Below, piece after piece: positions 21,574-28,454 of a stretch of 38,083 nt of DNA. The notes beneath the pieces were generated by a model that worked only from the letters and a program-made list of their open reading frames with translations, was not told the DNA's origin and searched no databases. The DNA comes from a virus: positions 1 to 38,083 of IMG/VR virus record IMGVR_UViG_3300032333_000142; one strand, given 5' to 3'. Numbering within the stretch: the first letter of the stretch is position 1; each line of letters begins with the position of its first letter. The translations under genes and the position numbers were made by a program.

Positions 21574-21582
21574 TTATCCACA
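21574..21582 (+). other. DnaA-box consensus TTATCCACA (copy 3)
   Basis: A perfect DnaA box preceded by G, one base after the stop at 21573 and 10 bases before the next promoter's -35. Unlike the other two copies it is not in an obvious terminator. Confidence 0.5.
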
Positions 21583-21591
21583 GTTTAGGGC

Positions 21592-21620
21592 TTGTGCTAG
21601 GACTTGTCCTATGTTATATT
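21592..21620 (+). promoter_or_regulatory. Promoter with 14-base palindromic operator in its spacer, leaderless start at 21627
   Basis: Extended -10 TGT-TATATT (-10 at 21615-21620), weak -35 TTGTGC (21592-21597), spacer 17. The spacer contains the near-perfect palindrome TAGGAC-TT-GTCCTA (21598-21611). A repressor there would block polymerase. Six bases separate the -10 box from ATG 21627, so the transcript is leaderless. It heads the ERF/YqaJ block. Confidence 0.7.
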
Positions 21621-21626
21621 TAACTT

Positions 21627-21770
21627 ATGAAAAAAGAAAACAAGGTTTTATTAAAAGTGTTAGTAGAGAAGGATCAGAAGAAGTACATTTCTCAAACTGC
21701 TAAGAAGCAAGGAGTTTCTGAAGCAGAAGTCGTAAGAGTGATACTACATTATTATATAACAAAAAAATAA
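21627..21770 (+). CDS. Small putative DNA-binding protein
   Basis: A 47-residue basic protein. KYISQTAKKQGVSEAEVVRVILHYY resembles a helix-turn-helix or ribbon-helix-helix segment (residues 19-43), with the SEAEVVR turn typical of small regulators. It starts leaderless from an operator-bearing promoter and could be autoregulatory; this is inference. The next gene follows after one base. Confidence 0.6.
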   Translation: MKKENKVLLKVLVEKDQKKYISQTAKKQGVSEAEVVRVILHYYITKK

Positions 21771-21771
21771 G

Positions 21772-21912
21772 ATGATTGATCTATCTTATGAGGGAAGTCC
21801 AAAAGGACTTATGGAGTATCTAAAAGAAGCGGAGTACGAATTATCAATGAAGGAGACAGATTCTTGGTCCGACAGACCAGAATATGACTCAAATGGAGAA
21901 CCTAACGAATAA
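21772..21912 (+). CDS. Small acidic hypothetical protein
   Basis: A 46-residue very acidic protein (GLMEYLKEAEYELSMKETDS, DRPEYDSNGEPNE). No family is recognised. Its position one base after the small DNA-binding protein and just before ERF suggests co-transcription. Acidic composition would suit a DNA mimic or a partner of a DNA-binding protein, but nothing proves this. Confidence 0.55.
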   Translation: MIDLSYEGSPKGLMEYLKEAEYELSMKETDSWSDRPEYDSNGEPNE

Positions 21913-21925
21913 TAAAAATAAACAT

Positions 21926-22663
21926 ATGGAAACAAAAACAAAAAAAGTAATAGTTAAAGATCAAGGAGTAGATGGTTTTATATCTCAAGCAATAGCTCAA
22001 AGTTTACCAGTAGAAACTATGGAAAAGCTATTTGCTCTAAGAGAAAAAGTTAAAGCTGAGAAAGCTAGAGAAATGTTTGTTGAATCATTATCAAAATTTC
22101 AAGAAGAGTGCCCTAAGATTGAGAAGAAAAAGAAAGTAATGAATAAAGACGGACAGACTGTTCGTTACCAATACGCTCCTCTAGATGTGATCATTGAGCA
22201 AATTAAAAAGCCTCTAGCAAAGTATGGATTTTCATATACTTGGAATGTAAAAAATGAAACTGGATTTATTACTGCCATTGCTACAATAACTCACGCTTTA
22301 GGACATTTCCAAACCAGTGAATTCCAAATTCCAATAGATATGGAAGGCTATATGACTGCTCCCCAGAAGTATGCTTCAGCTCTAACTTTCGCTAAGAGAT
22401 ACTCACTTTGTAATGCTCTTGGAATTGCAACAGCCGATGAAGACACTGATGCAGTAGATGTAAACAAAGAAAAGAATCCAAAGTCTATTAAGTCTAAGAT
22501 TGTATTTGCTCTCAAAGCTCTCGGAGAAGATACAAGTTCTAAATTGAGTTGCGATACAGCAATACTAAAACTAACCCAGCTAAGAATATCTGATGAAAAT
22601 TTAGATGAGATCTTGGGTCGTTTAAATGTAATAATTGATGAACAAAACAATGAAAATTCTTAA
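21926..22663 (+). CDS. erf: ERF-family single-strand annealing protein
   Basis: A 245-residue ERF superfamily recombinase, which anneals complementary single strands during phage recombination and genome circularisation. Diagnostic segments are RYQYAPLDVIIEQIKKPLAKYGFSY (~80-104) and YASALTFAKRYSLCNALGIATADEDTDA (~150-177). ATG 21926 is chosen because the upstream in-frame ATG at 21884 lies in the previous gene. It overlaps the YqaJ exonuclease by 14 bases; exonuclease plus annealase is the classic Red-type pair. Confidence 0.93.
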   Translation: METKTKKVIVKDQGVDGFISQAIAQSLPVETMEKLFALREKVKAEKAREMFVESLSKFQEECPKIEKKKKVMNKDGQTVRYQYAPLDVIIEQIKKPLAKYGFSYTWNVKNETGFITAIATITHALGHFQTSEFQIPIDMEGYMTAPQKYASALTFAKRYSLCNALGIATADEDTDAVDVNKEKNPKSIKSKIVFALKALGEDTSSKLSCDTAILKLTQLRISDENLDEILGRLNVIIDEQNNENS

Positions 22664-23249
22664 ATTTGAAAATCAAGAGGAGTGGCTAGAAGCTAGAAAA
22701 GGAAGAATAACTGGTACTAGACTCAAGGACCTCATCCTAAAACGCTCTACGAAGCCTAAAATTGGCTTTTATGAGCTTATTGCAGAGAGAATAGCCATTC
22801 CTGCCAACGAAGAGAATGTAATGGATAGAGGGCACAGATTAGAGATAGATGGTATTGAAAGATTTGAAAAAGAAACTGGTAAAAAAGTGAATAAGGATCT
22901 AGTAATGATTTGCAGAGATGATAATGAAAATATAGCTTACTCCCCAGATGGTTTTATAGGAAAAACTGAAGACGTTGAAGTAAAATGCTTATCTTCTGCC
23001 AGACATATTGAAGCTTGGCTTACTAAAGAAATTCCGAGTGAATATGTAGAACAAATCATTCAAGGATTTATTGTGAACGATAATCTAAAAACTAGATACT
23101 TAGTATTCTATGATCCACGTATGCCTAAAGATTTCTTTTTTCTTACTGCTAATAGATCAGATTACGAAGAACAAATTAAGGAATATTTAGAATTAGAAAA
23201 GCAAGTGCTATTACAAATTGAAGAGATAGAGAAAGAATTAACATTTTAA
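22650..23249 (+). CDS. YqaJ-family (lambda Exo-like) recombination exonuclease
   Basis: A 199-residue PD-(D/E)XK exonuclease that resects 5' strands to expose 3' tails for ERF. Motifs: EEWLEARKGRITGTRL (~9-24) for DNA contact, GHRLEIDGIERF with its conserved Glu, YSPDGFIG with the catalytic Asp, DVEVKCLS with the catalytic E-x-K, and EQIIQGF with the conserved Gln. Length fits the family. ATG 22650 overlaps ERF by 14 bases; 22638 is an alternative start. Confidence 0.93.
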   Translation: MKILKFENQEEWLEARKGRITGTRLKDLILKRSTKPKIGFYELIAERIAIPANEENVMDRGHRLEIDGIERFEKETGKKVNKDLVMICRDDNENIAYSPDGFIGKTEDVEVKCLSSARHIEAWLTKEIPSEYVEQIIQGFIVNDNLKTRYLVFYDPRMPKDFFFLTANRSDYEEQIKEYLELEKQVLLQIEEIEKELTF

Positions 23250-23253
23250 ATTT

Positions 23254-23553
23254 ATGACATTACCAGAATTATTCTTAGCAGTTAAAGAAAAACAACTTCC
23301 AAAAGATAAGTTGGAAGCTTATAGAGATGAAATGAGCCAGTTGTTTGCTGATATGCAGATAGAGATGGCAGATCTTGAGAAAGAAGAAGCCTTGTTTATG
23401 GATAAGAAAACTCCAGAAGACTCAGTGGCTCAAATGAAGGTTTATTGGAAAGCAACACCAAGCGGACAGAGGTTGATAGTGCTAAAACGCTACTGTCTCG
23501 CAACGAAAGAATTATTAAATAGTTTAAAGAGTCGTTTGTACTCAGTATATTAA
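23254..23553 (+). CDS. Hypothetical helical protein following the exonuclease
   Basis: A 99-residue mostly helical protein with a charged coiled-coil N-terminal half (KLEAYRDEMSQLFADMQIEMADLEKEEA) and a basic C-terminus (GQRLIVLKRYCLATKELLNSLKSRLYSVY). The C-terminal basic helix could bind DNA. Similar small helical proteins often follow YqaJ nucleases in phages, but no function is assigned. Confidence 0.65.
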   Translation: MTLPELFLAVKEKQLPKDKLEAYRDEMSQLFADMQIEMADLEKEEALFMDKKTPEDSVAQMKVYWKATPSGQRLIVLKRYCLATKELLNSLKSRLYSVY

Positions 23554-23557
23554 ATTT

Positions 23558-23722
23558 ATGGATACATTTATTTTAGGAGTAATCGTTATATATTCAATAG
23601 CTCACTTGTTTGCTTTGCAAACAAAAGCCTATAAAGATAGAAGTCTATACGAGAAAATTGTGAGTTGGGTCGGTTTTGTTTCAATTATTCTCCTTATTTT
23701 AGGACCAATAATCAATGGCTAG
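23558..23722 (+). CDS. Small two-segment membrane protein
   Basis: A 54-residue protein with two hydrophobic segments (IVIYSIAHLFAL at ~8-20 and VGFVSIILLILGPII at ~38-53) and a basic loop (KAYKDRSLYEK). The frame ends eight bases inside the next gene. No family is recognised; a membrane-active early protein is possible. Confidence 0.6.
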   Translation: MDTFILGVIVIYSIAHLFALQTKAYKDRSLYEKIVSWVGFVSIILLILGPIING

Positions 23723-24044
23723 AAACGAATTAAAAAATCAAATAATAAAGATCCTTACTGATTTTCCTCAGTCCAGAGATTCGGATCAGTATTTGACCAT
23801 CAAGCTCTGGTGTATTTTTTATCCAAGTAGAATCCACGAAGATAAAGAGAATCAATTAAAGAAATTTGTTTATCTATTAGATATAATGGAATTACCCAGA
23901 GAAGATAACGTGAAACGTATTCGTGCTATTATTCAAAATGAAGAGCATAGGTTTCTTCCTACAAGTTTAGAAGTCGCTAAACAGAGGAAGATAAATGAGG
24001 AAGAGTGGAGAGCTTATGTTCAAAATCAACAAAAATTATTATGA
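23715..24044 (+). CDS. Conserved-type phage hypothetical protein
   Basis: A 109-residue protein. The pattern NVKRIRAIIQNEEHRFLPTSLEVAKQRKINEEEWRAYV resembles a motif seen in small phage proteins of replication or recombination blocks (R-x-x-x-Q-N-...-LPT, VAK-x-R-x-I-x-E-x-W). Their biochemical function is not established to my knowledge. It overlaps genes on both sides (8 bases and ATGA). Confidence 0.65.
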   Translation: MARNELKNQIIKILTDFPQSRDSDQYLTIKLWCIFYPSRIHEDKENQLKKFVYLLDIMELPREDNVKRIRAIIQNEEHRFLPTSLEVAKQRKINEEEWRAYVQNQQKLL

Positions 24045-24241
24045 GAAACACAAATTTAGTATTTATCGTTCTGATCGTAGTATTTTTCCTGACTATGTTA
24101 GCCTCAATTATCTTTGATAAGCCAGTTGCAGATCCAAAATGGGATAGATGTCTGGATAGAGTAAATCAAGTTGCTCCTGATCCAAATGATACGGAAGAAA
24201 GGTCGCTTATTATGAAGCAATGTTACGAAAACAATGAGTGA
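24041..24241 (+). CDS. Small single-pass membrane protein
   Basis: A 66-residue protein starting at the ATGA overlap. An N-terminal membrane segment (LVFIVLIVVFFLTMLASIIF) is followed by an outside-facing acidic domain with two Cys (CLDRVN, QCYENNE). It could be a lipid-anchored or superinfection-type protein. The length and topology are visible; the function is not. Confidence 0.6.
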   Translation: MRNTNLVFIVLIVVFFLTMLASIIFDKPVADPKWDRCLDRVNQVAPDPNDTEERSLIMKQCYENNE

Positions 24242-24419
24242 TCTAGAAAAAATGTTGAATGATTTTCCTAACCCCTATATAAAAGAAATAAAGATGACTG
24301 ACATAGAAAAAGCACTAGAATTATGGAAAGAGTCAATAATTTTCGCCACAGAAAACACTAAAAAGATTTTAGAGAAATTAGATGAAGCATTAAAAAAGAT
24401 AGAAGAAAGTAAGAAGTAA
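24234..24419 (+). CDS. Small helical hypothetical protein
   Basis: A 61-residue charged helical protein (IEKALELWKESIIFATENTKKILEKLDEALKKIEESKK) suited to coiled-coil formation. An internal ATG at 24294 is a possible alternative start. It overlaps the previous gene by 8 bases. No family is recognised. Confidence 0.55.
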   Translation: MSDLEKMLNDFPNPYIKEIKMTDIEKALELWKESIIFATENTKKILEKLDEALKKIEESKK

Positions 24420-24424
24420 CCTTT

Positions 24425-24739
24425 ATGACGAAAACTAACCTAGAGATAGAAGAAGCAATATGGGAAGTTGCCCAAATCGCACGAGAAAGAGTGAAAGATG
24501 AGGCTTTTGAAAAGACAGAAAATGGCGGACATTCACTAAACTTAACCCAAACAAGGCAAATAATTTACGATGCAATTAAACAAATACTCCAACAGAGGAT
24601 GGATGAGATAGGTTCAAGAGTGGGAATTTTACGCCAGTTACTAAACGAAGACCACATAGACGACCCAAAGAAAATGATAGATAACGAATACATACTAGGA
24701 GTCCTAAACATTATTAAGTCAGTAGATAAAAACAAATGA
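24425..24739 (+). CDS. Hypothetical helical protein
   Basis: A 104-residue, mostly helical charged protein without recognised motifs. ATGA overlap with the downstream methyltransferase-like gene indicates coupled translation, so it may work with it. Confidence 0.55.
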   Translation: MTKTNLEIEEAIWEVAQIARERVKDEAFEKTENGGHSLNLTQTRQIIYDAIKQILQQRMDEIGSRVGILRQLLNEDHIDDPKKMIDNEYILGVLNIIKSVDKNK

Positions 24740-25236
24740 AACGAACAATAGCAAAAAATACATTAAGTTTTTCAACCTCTAAGGTAATGAAATTTTTAAG
24801 AACTCCTGAAGATATTTGGAGAGATTTATCTGCCGAGTTTAAATTTACCCTTGACGCTTGTGCTTCCGACTTAAATCACTTATTACCTAAATATTACACT
24901 CAAGACAATTCTTGTTTAGACAAAGACTGGACTGGAGAAGTAGTTTACTGCCATCCAATGTTTGATATGCATATAGGAAACTTTGTAAAAAAATGTTCCG
25001 AAAGTAAATGTCTATCAGTTATGTTAATTCCTGCTTCAACCCACACTAGATATTTTCATACATATATTTGGGACAAAGAAAAAAACAAACCTAGAAAAAA
25101 TGTGCAAGTTAGATTTTTAGAGAAACCAAATAAAGGATTTAACTTTGGACACGATGACGGAACAATAGCAGAAATACCTAAAGGAAAGGTCGGATATATT
25201 AAACCTTTAATGATAGTGATATTTAGTAATGAGTAA
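24736..25236 (+). CDS. Dam-family (phage N6-adenine) methyltransferase-like protein with altered catalytic motif
   Basis: A 166-residue protein with the layout of the phage Dam family: TPEDIWRDLSAEFKFTLDACAS (23-44), KYYTQDNSCLDKDW (52-65), GEVVYCHPMFDMHIGNFVKK (67-86), and the VMLIPASTHTRYFHTYIW strand (95-112). Family enzymes carry NPPY or DPPY at the position of HPMF here (73-76), so the catalytic Asn/Asp and the second Pro are replaced by His and Met. It may be inactive on adenine, altered in substrate, or DNA-binding only. The surrounding fold appears intact, arguing against recent decay. Confidence 0.75.
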   Translation: MKRTIAKNTLSFSTSKVMKFLRTPEDIWRDLSAEFKFTLDACASDLNHLLPKYYTQDNSCLDKDWTGEVVYCHPMFDMHIGNFVKKCSESKCLSVMLIPASTHTRYFHTYIWDKEKNKPRKNVQVRFLEKPNKGFNFGHDDGTIAEIPKGKVGYIKPLMIVIFSNE

Positions 25237-25275
25237 GAAAATATTATCAACTCAGTCAGTAGATAAGAAATAGAT

Positions 25276-25833
25276 ATGTTCAACTTTAACAAAAAAAGAA
25301 CAGACGATATATTAAAAGGTTTAAGAGAGCCAACTTGGAAAGTACCAATGAACCAAGAACCAACTAGAGAGTGCTGTGAGAAGTGTAGAGCTTACGCAAG
25401 AACCAACGAAGACCTTACGAGTTATGTTGTGCCAACTTGTATTGATAAACAATGTCCTTTCTGCCACTCTATAAAACCCCCTGTAGAAGAACTATCCCCT
25501 GAATTGAGTTGGGGTGATGAACTAGTTGAAAAGAGTTTTTTATCAAACATCCTTGACGGAATAGATATAGCTGACAAGCAAATGGGAAATAAAGGAGGTG
25601 GCACAAAAGCGATAAGATTTGCCTTACAAAGTAGAATTGGAATAGATTTAGCTAAAGAAAGAGAACAAGCCTTTAACTCTGGCAGAGCAAGTATGGTGGT
25701 AGAAGTGAGAGAATGGATGGAGAAAAACATAGCAAATATAGAAAAATTAAGCGATAAAAACTCAATGAAAGAATGTACATTGTTAGTATTTAATGAACTT
25801 TTACAAGCATTAAAGAATAAAGAAAATGAGTAA
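25276..25833 (+). CDS. Cys-rich zinc-binding-like hypothetical protein
   Basis: A 185-residue protein. The N-terminal third has CCEKCRAYA (33-41) and CIDKQCPFCH (55-64), a zinc-binding-like Cys/His array. The rest is helical, including REQAFNSGRASMVVEVREWMEKNIANIEKL. No family is recognised. It overlaps the next gene by 8 bases. Confidence 0.6.
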   Translation: MFNFNKKRTDDILKGLREPTWKVPMNQEPTRECCEKCRAYARTNEDLTSYVVPTCIDKQCPFCHSIKPPVEELSPELSWGDELVEKSFLSNILDGIDIADKQMGNKGGGTKAIRFALQSRIGIDLAKEREQAFNSGRASMVVEVREWMEKNIANIEKLSDKNSMKECTLLVFNELLQALKNKENE

Positions 25834-26128
25834 AAAAGAAACAAAAACAGAACTTATGAATAATTTGATTGATACTTGTTTGGTGAGATTTAATAATTTG
25901 TGCCACTCAGAGTTATTACCAATAGCATTTAAAAAGTCAGTAGGCGAACTTGTAGATACTTTAGATAAATCTACCAGCGAAAAAATTGATAGAGAAGAAA
26001 TAATAAAAAAACTAGGCGAGTATCATAGAGAGCAAGGTGTATCATTTATGTCCGAAGAAGATGCAGTAAATTATTTTCGTGGGTTAGTAGATTTAATAGA
26101 GAGTTTTACAAGTTTAACCAAAGAATAG
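25826..26128 (+). CDS. Hypothetical helical protein
   Basis: A 100-residue charged, mostly helical protein with a single CLVRFNNLCH segment. No family is recognised. Its last codons contain part of the promoter at 26126. It is the last gene before the packaging block. Confidence 0.55.
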   Translation: MSKKETKTELMNNLIDTCLVRFNNLCHSELLPIAFKKSVGELVDTLDKSTSEKIDREEIIKKLGEYHREQGVSFMSEEDAVNYFRGLVDLIESFTSLTKE

Positions 26129-26153
26129 ACATTATAAATTAAGGTAGTATAAT
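26126..26153 (+). promoter_or_regulatory. Promoter, TAGACA-16-TATAAT, leaderless start at 26160
   Basis: TAGACA (26126-26131) and TATAAT (26148-26153) are 16 bases apart, and six bases separate the -10 box from ATG 26160. Same box pair and spacing as at 19269, with AAGGT before the -10 in both. Confidence 0.78.
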
Positions 26154-26159
26154 TAAGTT

Positions 26160-26369
26160 ATGCAAGAAATAAAACTAGATGACGTTCCAACAGTTCAATT
26201 AAAAGCTATGGTGTACGACATTATGGCTACGATAGAAAAAAATCAACACGATATAAAACTTCTAAATCAAGTAATAGAAGAAAGAAGGAATCAAAAACCA
26301 GTTATTCCTGAAGTAGTAAAAACTCCTGAAGAACCTATTAAGGAAGATCCAAAGGATGAAGTGTCCTAA
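26160..26369 (+). CDS. Small coiled-coil hypothetical protein
   Basis: A 69-residue protein with an N-terminal helix (TVQLKAMVYDIMATIEKNQHDIKLLNQVIEE) and a Pro/Glu/Lys-rich tail. It resembles small helical phage proteins but no family is assigned. It starts leaderless and overlaps the next gene by 14 bases. Confidence 0.62.
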   Translation: MQEIKLDDVPTVQLKAMVYDIMATIEKNQHDIKLLNQVIEERRNQKPVIPEVVKTPEEPIKEDPKDEVS

Positions 26370-26679
26370 GGGCTGGGAAAATTGTGCAATTTGTAATAAG
26401 AAAGAAGGTCTTTGGGAATATATGAGTGGAGAAACATTCATAGACTTCGTGAAAGGCTGGAAGTGGAATGAGATCATATTTATTTTAATAGCCTTAGCCA
26501 TTGGATATATTTTATTAGGCTGGATCGGTGTCATTCTCTTATTTTTTTATTGTAAGATATTAGCAAATACACAAGGTGGACCAAATTTATATACAGCAGG
26601 AATTCCCAAGATAGAATATAGAGATTGCCCTTTAGGACATAAGAACTGCCAATTCACAGCTAGAAAAGTTTGGAAATAA
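26356..26679 (+). CDS. Membrane protein with Cys-rich ends
   Basis: A 107-residue protein with an N-terminal Cys/His-rich part (CPKGWENCAICNKKEG), a long central hydrophobic segment (IIFILIALAIGYILLGWIGVILLFFY, ~34-59), and a C-terminal DCPLGHKNCQF. The two Cys clusters could form one metal site across the hairpin. No family is recognised. Confidence 0.6.
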   Translation: MKCPKGWENCAICNKKEGLWEYMSGETFIDFVKGWKWNEIIFILIALAIGYILLGWIGVILLFFYCKILANTQGGPNLYTAGIPKIEYRDCPLGHKNCQFTARKVWK

Positions 26680-26680
26680 C

Positions 26681-26708
26681 TTTACTTGCAATAAATAAGT
26701 TGTATAAT
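26681..26708 (+). promoter_or_regulatory. Promoter with TATAAT 7 bases before ATG 26716 (leaderless)
   Basis: TATAAT (26703-26708), weak -35 TTTACT (26681-26686), spacer 16, seven bases to ATG 26716. It drives the terminase genes. Confidence 0.68.
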
Positions 26709-26715
26709 TAGTTTA

Positions 26716-27159
26716 ATGAAAAACAAAGTAGGAAGACCAACAGAATATAATAAAGACATACTCACTAAAGCAAAGAAATATATTCTAGAATCTGAAGATG
26801 AAGAGGTTCAGCAATTAGTAGGATTATCTGCTAAAGGTACTGAACTATTTAAAAATAAATTGAATGTAAAAATTCCAACTATTGAAGGATTAGCTTTATA
26901 TTTAAAAATAAACAGAGACACAATTTATGATTGGGAAGAAAAGTATAAACCATTTTCCGACATTATTGGAGAATTACGAGCAAAACAAGCAAATGCTCTA
27001 GTATCTAAAGGACTTTCTGGAGACTACAATCCAACTATCGCAAAAGTTTTATTAGCAAAGCACGGATATAGAGATGGAATAGAACATATGGGTAAAGATG
27101 GAGAGAAGTTAGAATTAAGTGTAGTTAGATATGAAACTGATAATACCACACCAATATAA
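26716..27159 (+). CDS. terS: Terminase small subunit
   Basis: A 147-residue protein. The N-terminal VGRPTEYNKDIL is the characteristic start of P22/gp3-like small terminases. The helix-turn-helix (PTIEGLALYLKINRDTIYDWEEKY) and the C-terminal region follow (AKVLLAKHGYRDG, a segment common to this family). It recognises phage DNA for packaging. It overlaps TerL by 29 bases, so both are translated together. Confidence 0.88.
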   Translation: MKNKVGRPTEYNKDILTKAKKYILESEDEEVQQLVGLSAKGTELFKNKLNVKIPTIEGLALYLKINRDTIYDWEEKYKPFSDIIGELRAKQANALVSKGLSGDYNPTIAKVLLAKHGYRDGIEHMGKDGEKLELSVVRYETDNTTPI

Positions 27160-28417
27160 ACCTAGATCCTATCAATTAGGACTTCTTAAAGCTTTAGACT
27201 CTGGAATAAATAGAGCTATCATAGTTTGGAATCGTAGATCTGGAAAAGATAAAACTTGCTGGAACTATATGATTCGTAGAGCAATAGAAAAAATTGGAAC
27301 GTATTATTACTTTCTTCCGACTTATGCTCAGGCTAAAAAAGTCATCTGGGATAACATAGACAATGATGGATTTAGAATGTTGGACCATATACCAGAGCAA
27401 TTAGTAAAATCAACTAATAGTCAGGAATTAAAAATAGAATTGATCAATGGAAGTATCATTCAACTTATCTCAGCCGATGAATTTAAAAAGTCTGGAGTTG
27501 GAGCTAATCCTATCGGTGTAGTTTTCTCCGAGTATTCAATTACAAATCCTGATGCTTGGAAATATGTTGCTCCTATTTTAGCTGTGAATAAAGGCTGGGC
27601 TATATTTAACTTTACTCCTAGAGGAATGAACCACGCTCACACGCTATTGCAACAGTATAAAGAAAATCATAGATGGTTTACAGAGATTTTAACAAATGAA
27701 GAGACTCAAGTTCTAACTGGTGATGCATTAGAAGAAGAACGAGCAAACAATCCGCAAGATATATTTGAACAAGAATACTACTGTAAATTTATAGAAGGTG
27801 CTGGAGCATTCTTTAGAGGAATTAGTAATATTTTAATAGAAGAAACTGAAAAGCTAGAACCAAATCATAAATACCAAATGGGAGTGGACTTAGCAAAGTA
27901 TCAAGATTATACAGTTATAACTTTGATTGATCTAAATACCTTCCACGTTTTAAAACAAGAAAGATTTAACCAGATTGATTGGAGCTTACAGAAAGCAAAG
28001 ATAGAAGCTCTGTATCATAAATTTGGAAAGCCATTAATTTATCTGGACTCTACTGGTGTTGGAGATCCTATCTATGAAGATCTATTTAAAGCTGGACTCC
28101 GAGTAGAAGGCTATAAGTTTACAGAGCAGTCAAGGAAGGATTTACTTACCAACTTAGCCATCAAAATAGAGCAAAATAAGATAAGAATACCTGATAATGA
28201 TACTTTAAAGAGTGAGCTACAGTCATTTCACTATGAATTACAAGGAGATAAGGGAAGAATACGTATTTGTGCTCCTGAGGGCTTACACGATGACACAGTA
28301 ATGAGCTTGGCTTTAGCTTGTTTTAACTTGCCAGAGAATCCGTTGCCTTTAGCTGGATCTGTTAGATTTTTAAATAGAACTATTGAAGATAAACAAGAAC
28401 AAACTTCTTACGAATAA
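27131..28417 (+). CDS. terL: Terminase large subunit
   Basis: A 428-residue packaging motor. Walker A is WNRRSGKDKT (33-42), the phage-type form of the P-loop. Walker B is IGVVFSE with E134, and coupling motif FNFTPRG (159-165) follows. The C-terminal nuclease has GVDLAKYQDYT with D253, YLDSTGVGDP with D306, and HDDTVMSLALA. Length is typical. The start overlaps TerS by 29 bases. The portal promoter follows two bases after the stop. Confidence 0.95.
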   Translation: MKLIIPHQYKPRSYQLGLLKALDSGINRAIIVWNRRSGKDKTCWNYMIRRAIEKIGTYYYFLPTYAQAKKVIWDNIDNDGFRMLDHIPEQLVKSTNSQELKIELINGSIIQLISADEFKKSGVGANPIGVVFSEYSITNPDAWKYVAPILAVNKGWAIFNFTPRGMNHAHTLLQQYKENHRWFTEILTNEETQVLTGDALEEERANNPQDIFEQEYYCKFIEGAGAFFRGISNILIEETEKLEPNHKYQMGVDLAKYQDYTVITLIDLNTFHVLKQERFNQIDWSLQKAKIEALYHKFGKPLIYLDSTGVGDPIYEDLFKAGLRVEGYKFTEQSRKDLLTNLAIKIEQNKIRIPDNDTLKSELQSFHYELQGDKGRIRICAPEGLHDDTVMSLALACFNLPENPLPLAGSVRFLNRTIEDKQEQTSYE

Positions 28418-28418
28418 T

Positions 28419-28445
28419 TTGACAAGGGTATAGGCGTGTTATGCT
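28419..28445 (+). promoter_or_regulatory. Promoter, TTGACA-15-TATGCT with extended -10, ahead of portal gene
   Basis: TTGACA (28419-28424), TATGCT (28440-28445), spacer 15, TGT before the -10. Nine bases to ATG 28455, so a leader of 0-3 bases is predicted. The spacer shares TATAGGCG-GTTAT with the promoter at 3361. Confidence 0.75.
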
Positions 28446-28454
28446 TATCTCATA

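Noticed and set aside
23558-23722. Two-segment membrane protein as a second holin
   Set aside because: It lies far from the lysis block, within the recombination/early genes; topology alone is not enough.
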